A DNA stretch of 64,000 bases from Bradyrhizobium hipponense (GTDB lineage Bacteria; Pseudomonadota; Alphaproteobacteria; Rhizobiales; Xanthobacteraceae), in the NCBI RefSeq assembly GCF_008123965.1, contig NZ_VSTH01000124.1:1-64000 (forward strand), in the 5' to 3' direction. Made by a program: the position numbers and the translations under genes. Shown here one piece after another: positions 62,708 to 64,000 of this stretch (the stretch's first letter is position 1; each line of letters begins with the position of its first letter). Below the pieces are notes generated by a model, which saw only the letters and a list, made by a program, of their open reading frames with translations, ran no database searches and was not told where the DNA came from.

Positions 62708-64000
62708 ATGCCGCGCAAGTCCAATCGCAAGTCCAATGGTGGGGTAAGAGGAGGGGCCTACGCTTCGTCGGTCGGAGCCGCGCTCCTGCTCGCCGCATGT
62801 CTAGGCATCGAGGTCGCGCGCGCACAGGCCATCATGCGGACGCCGACGATCAGTGTCCCCTCGCGTACGCCGACCATCTCTCCCAGCGTTGCCGCACGGG
62901 TCGGCCCGGGCGCTGCCGCAAGAGTGGTTGCCGTCGACCGCGCTCCCCGTGTGGTGACAACCGCGCGGATCTCGTCGGCGCGGATGGCGCCGACCGTCGT
63001 GCTGCCCTATGCGCGCTACTCGCCGAACCTCTATCCGGCCTGCACCGCGCCGTATCGTGACGCCGCCGGCGAGTGCTTGGCGCAACCGAACGCGGATGGC
63101 GAGGGCTCCCGAAAGTCCGGCAAAAAGAGCGCCGGCAACGGCCGCCGCAACAACACGCCGGTTACCGCGAACCTGCGAACCTTCGCCAACGGATTCGTCG
63201 CCGAGATCGATAGTGCTCTGTCGCTGACCGAAGCCGACGAGCTTGCCCGCAGGCACGGCTTGGAGCGCATCGCTTCCGAGAATTTTCCGCTGGTCGGGGC
63301 CACGATCAGCCTGTTCCGCATCACCGACGGGCGCCCGTCCGAGACCGTGCGGCGCGAATTTGCCGCCGATGCCAGCGTACGCTCGCTCCAGCCGAACTTC
63401 CGCTACATGCTCCAGGACCAGAGATCGTCGGTGCCGACCGAGGGCGACCCGGCGCAATATGCGCTGGCAAGGCTGCGCCTGCCGCAGGCCCACACACTGG
63501 CGCACGGCGCCAACGTCACGGTCGCGGTGATCGATTCCGGGATTGACGCTAGGCATCCGGAGCTTGCCGATTCCATCGCCGACAATTTCGATGCGCTCGG
63601 CAGCACCGAGGGCCCGCACGTCCACGGCACCGGCATCGCCGGCGCCATCGTCGCGCATGCGCGGCTGATGGGCAGCGCGCCGGAGGCACGCATCATTGCC
63701 ATCCGCGCCTTCGGCGGCACCACGGGCGGTGCCGAGAGCTCTTCCTACGTCATCCTGCGCTCGCTGAATTACGCCGCCGAGCACGGCGCGCAGATCGTCA
63801 ATATGAGCTTTGCCGGTCCGAAAGACGCGGTGATCGAACGCGCCATTGCGGCGACCGCCGCGCGCGGCTTGGTGCTGATTGCGGCGGCTGGCAATGCGGG
63901 GGCGAAGTCGCCGCCGCTCTATCCCGCCGCCAATCCCAACGTCATCGCGGTCAGCGCCACCGACCAGCAGGACAGGCTGTTCACCGCATCCAACCGCGGC
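62708..64000 (+). CDS. subtilisin-like serine protease (S8), cut by window end
   Basis: At least 431 residues of an exported protease, incomplete at the window edge. It starts MPRKSNRKSNGGVRGGAYAS, then a hydrophobic signal region (VGAALLLAACLGIEVARAQA). A Pro/Arg-rich segment and a GSRKSGKKSAGNGRRNN linker precede a predicted propeptide-like domain (about residues 160-240). The peptidase domain begins near residue 255: the catalytic Asp lies in VTVAVIDSGIDARHPEL and the His in GPHVHGTGIAGAIVAHARLM, with the oxyanion region in VLIAAAGNAGAKSPPLYPAA. The serine lies beyond the window. It follows the ECF sigma and anti-sigma genes by 15 bases, so it probably belongs to their operon and could take part in the signal cascade. 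Confidence 0.9.
   Translation, partial: MPRKSNRKSNGGVRGGAYASSVGAALLLAACLGIEVARAQAIMRTPTISVPSRTPTISPSVAARVGPGAAARVVAVDRAPRVVTTARISSARMAPTVVLPYARYSPNLYPACTAPYRDAAGECLAQPNADGEGSRKSGKKSAGNGRRNNTPVTANLRTFANGFVAEIDSALSLTEADELARRHGLERIASENFPLVGATISLFRITDGRPSETVRREFAADASVRSLQPNFRYMLQDQRSSVPTEGDPAQYALARLRLPQAHTLAHGANVTVAVIDSGIDARHPELADSIADNFDALGSTEGPHVHGTGIAGAIVAHARLMGSAPEARIIAIRAFGGTTGGAESSSYVILRSLNYAAEHGAQIVNMSFAGPKDAVIERAIAATAARGLVLIAAAGNAGAKSPPLYPAANPNVIAVSATDQQDRLFTASNRG

Overview
This is a GC-rich chromosomal window (roughly 64% G+C by eye) from an alphaproteobacterium, most likely Bradyrhizobium or a close relative such as Rhodopseudomonas. The signs are a hopanoid gene set that includes the C-2 methylase HpnP, an alphaproteobacterial SOS box (GAAC-N7-GAAC) in front of imuA-imuB-dnaE2, EcfG-type general-stress promoter motifs, and several families of dispersed intergenic palindromes of the kind common in Bradyrhizobium. 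The genus call is inference from gene content. No rRNA, tRNA, CRISPR array, phage or intact insertion sequence was seen.

Layout. 1-1.9 kb: a slightly AT-richer accessory stretch with a CPBP membrane protease, a small unknown gene and a 56-residue protein resembling sigma-70 region 1.1. 1.9-3.6 kb: a chemoreceptor. 4.0-7.9 kb: eutB-hpnP-eutC, in which the 2-methylhopanoid gene sits between the two ethanolamine ammonia-lyase subunits. 8.1-10.5 kb: an MMPL/RND exporter. 10.6-11.8 kb: two small exported proteins. 11.95-25.9 kb: the main hopanoid locus. hpnC-hpnD-hpnE-shc(hpnF)-hpnG run rightwards with overlapping ends. ispH and hpnH run leftwards. hpnN runs rightwards behind a perfect EcfG-type promoter, followed by a convergent DUF2147 gene and hpnO. 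Together they make squalene from farnesyl diphosphate, cyclise it to hopene, add and process the adenosyl side chain, aminate it and move the products to the outer membrane.

26-32.7 kb: a leftward metallophosphoesterase, cupredoxin, ECF sigma and anti-sigma group, then a small secreted protein next to a MacAB-like exporter. 32.8-39.1 kb: a GMC oxidoreductase, an M20 amidohydrolase, a PiT phosphate transporter and UdgX. 39.2-45 kb: the SOS mutasome imuA-imuB-dnaE2, divergent from udgX across one LexA box. dnaE2 carries an in-frame palindromic repeat inside its coding sequence. 45.1-51.6 kb: a frameshifted small membrane-protein gene, a CoA-transferase and a CusBA/CzcBA-like efflux pair separated by a large palindrome.

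51.6-57.2 kb: an amidohydrolase, a P-loop nucleotide-binding protein, a HigBA-like toxin-antitoxin pair, a TolC-family protein, an enoyl-CoA hydratase and a low-complexity exported protein. 57.5-64 kb: a signalling block with an ECF sigma/NrsF pair, a DUF2336 protein, a GGDEF diguanylate cyclase, and a second ECF sigma/anti-sigma pair leading into a subtilisin-like protease cut by the window end.

The observations most worth checking are the EcfG-type promoters of hpnN and hpnP, the eutB-hpnP-eutC arrangement, the translated palindromic repeat in dnaE2, the shared LexA box tying udgX to the mutasome, and the stand-alone sigma-1.1-like miniprotein.
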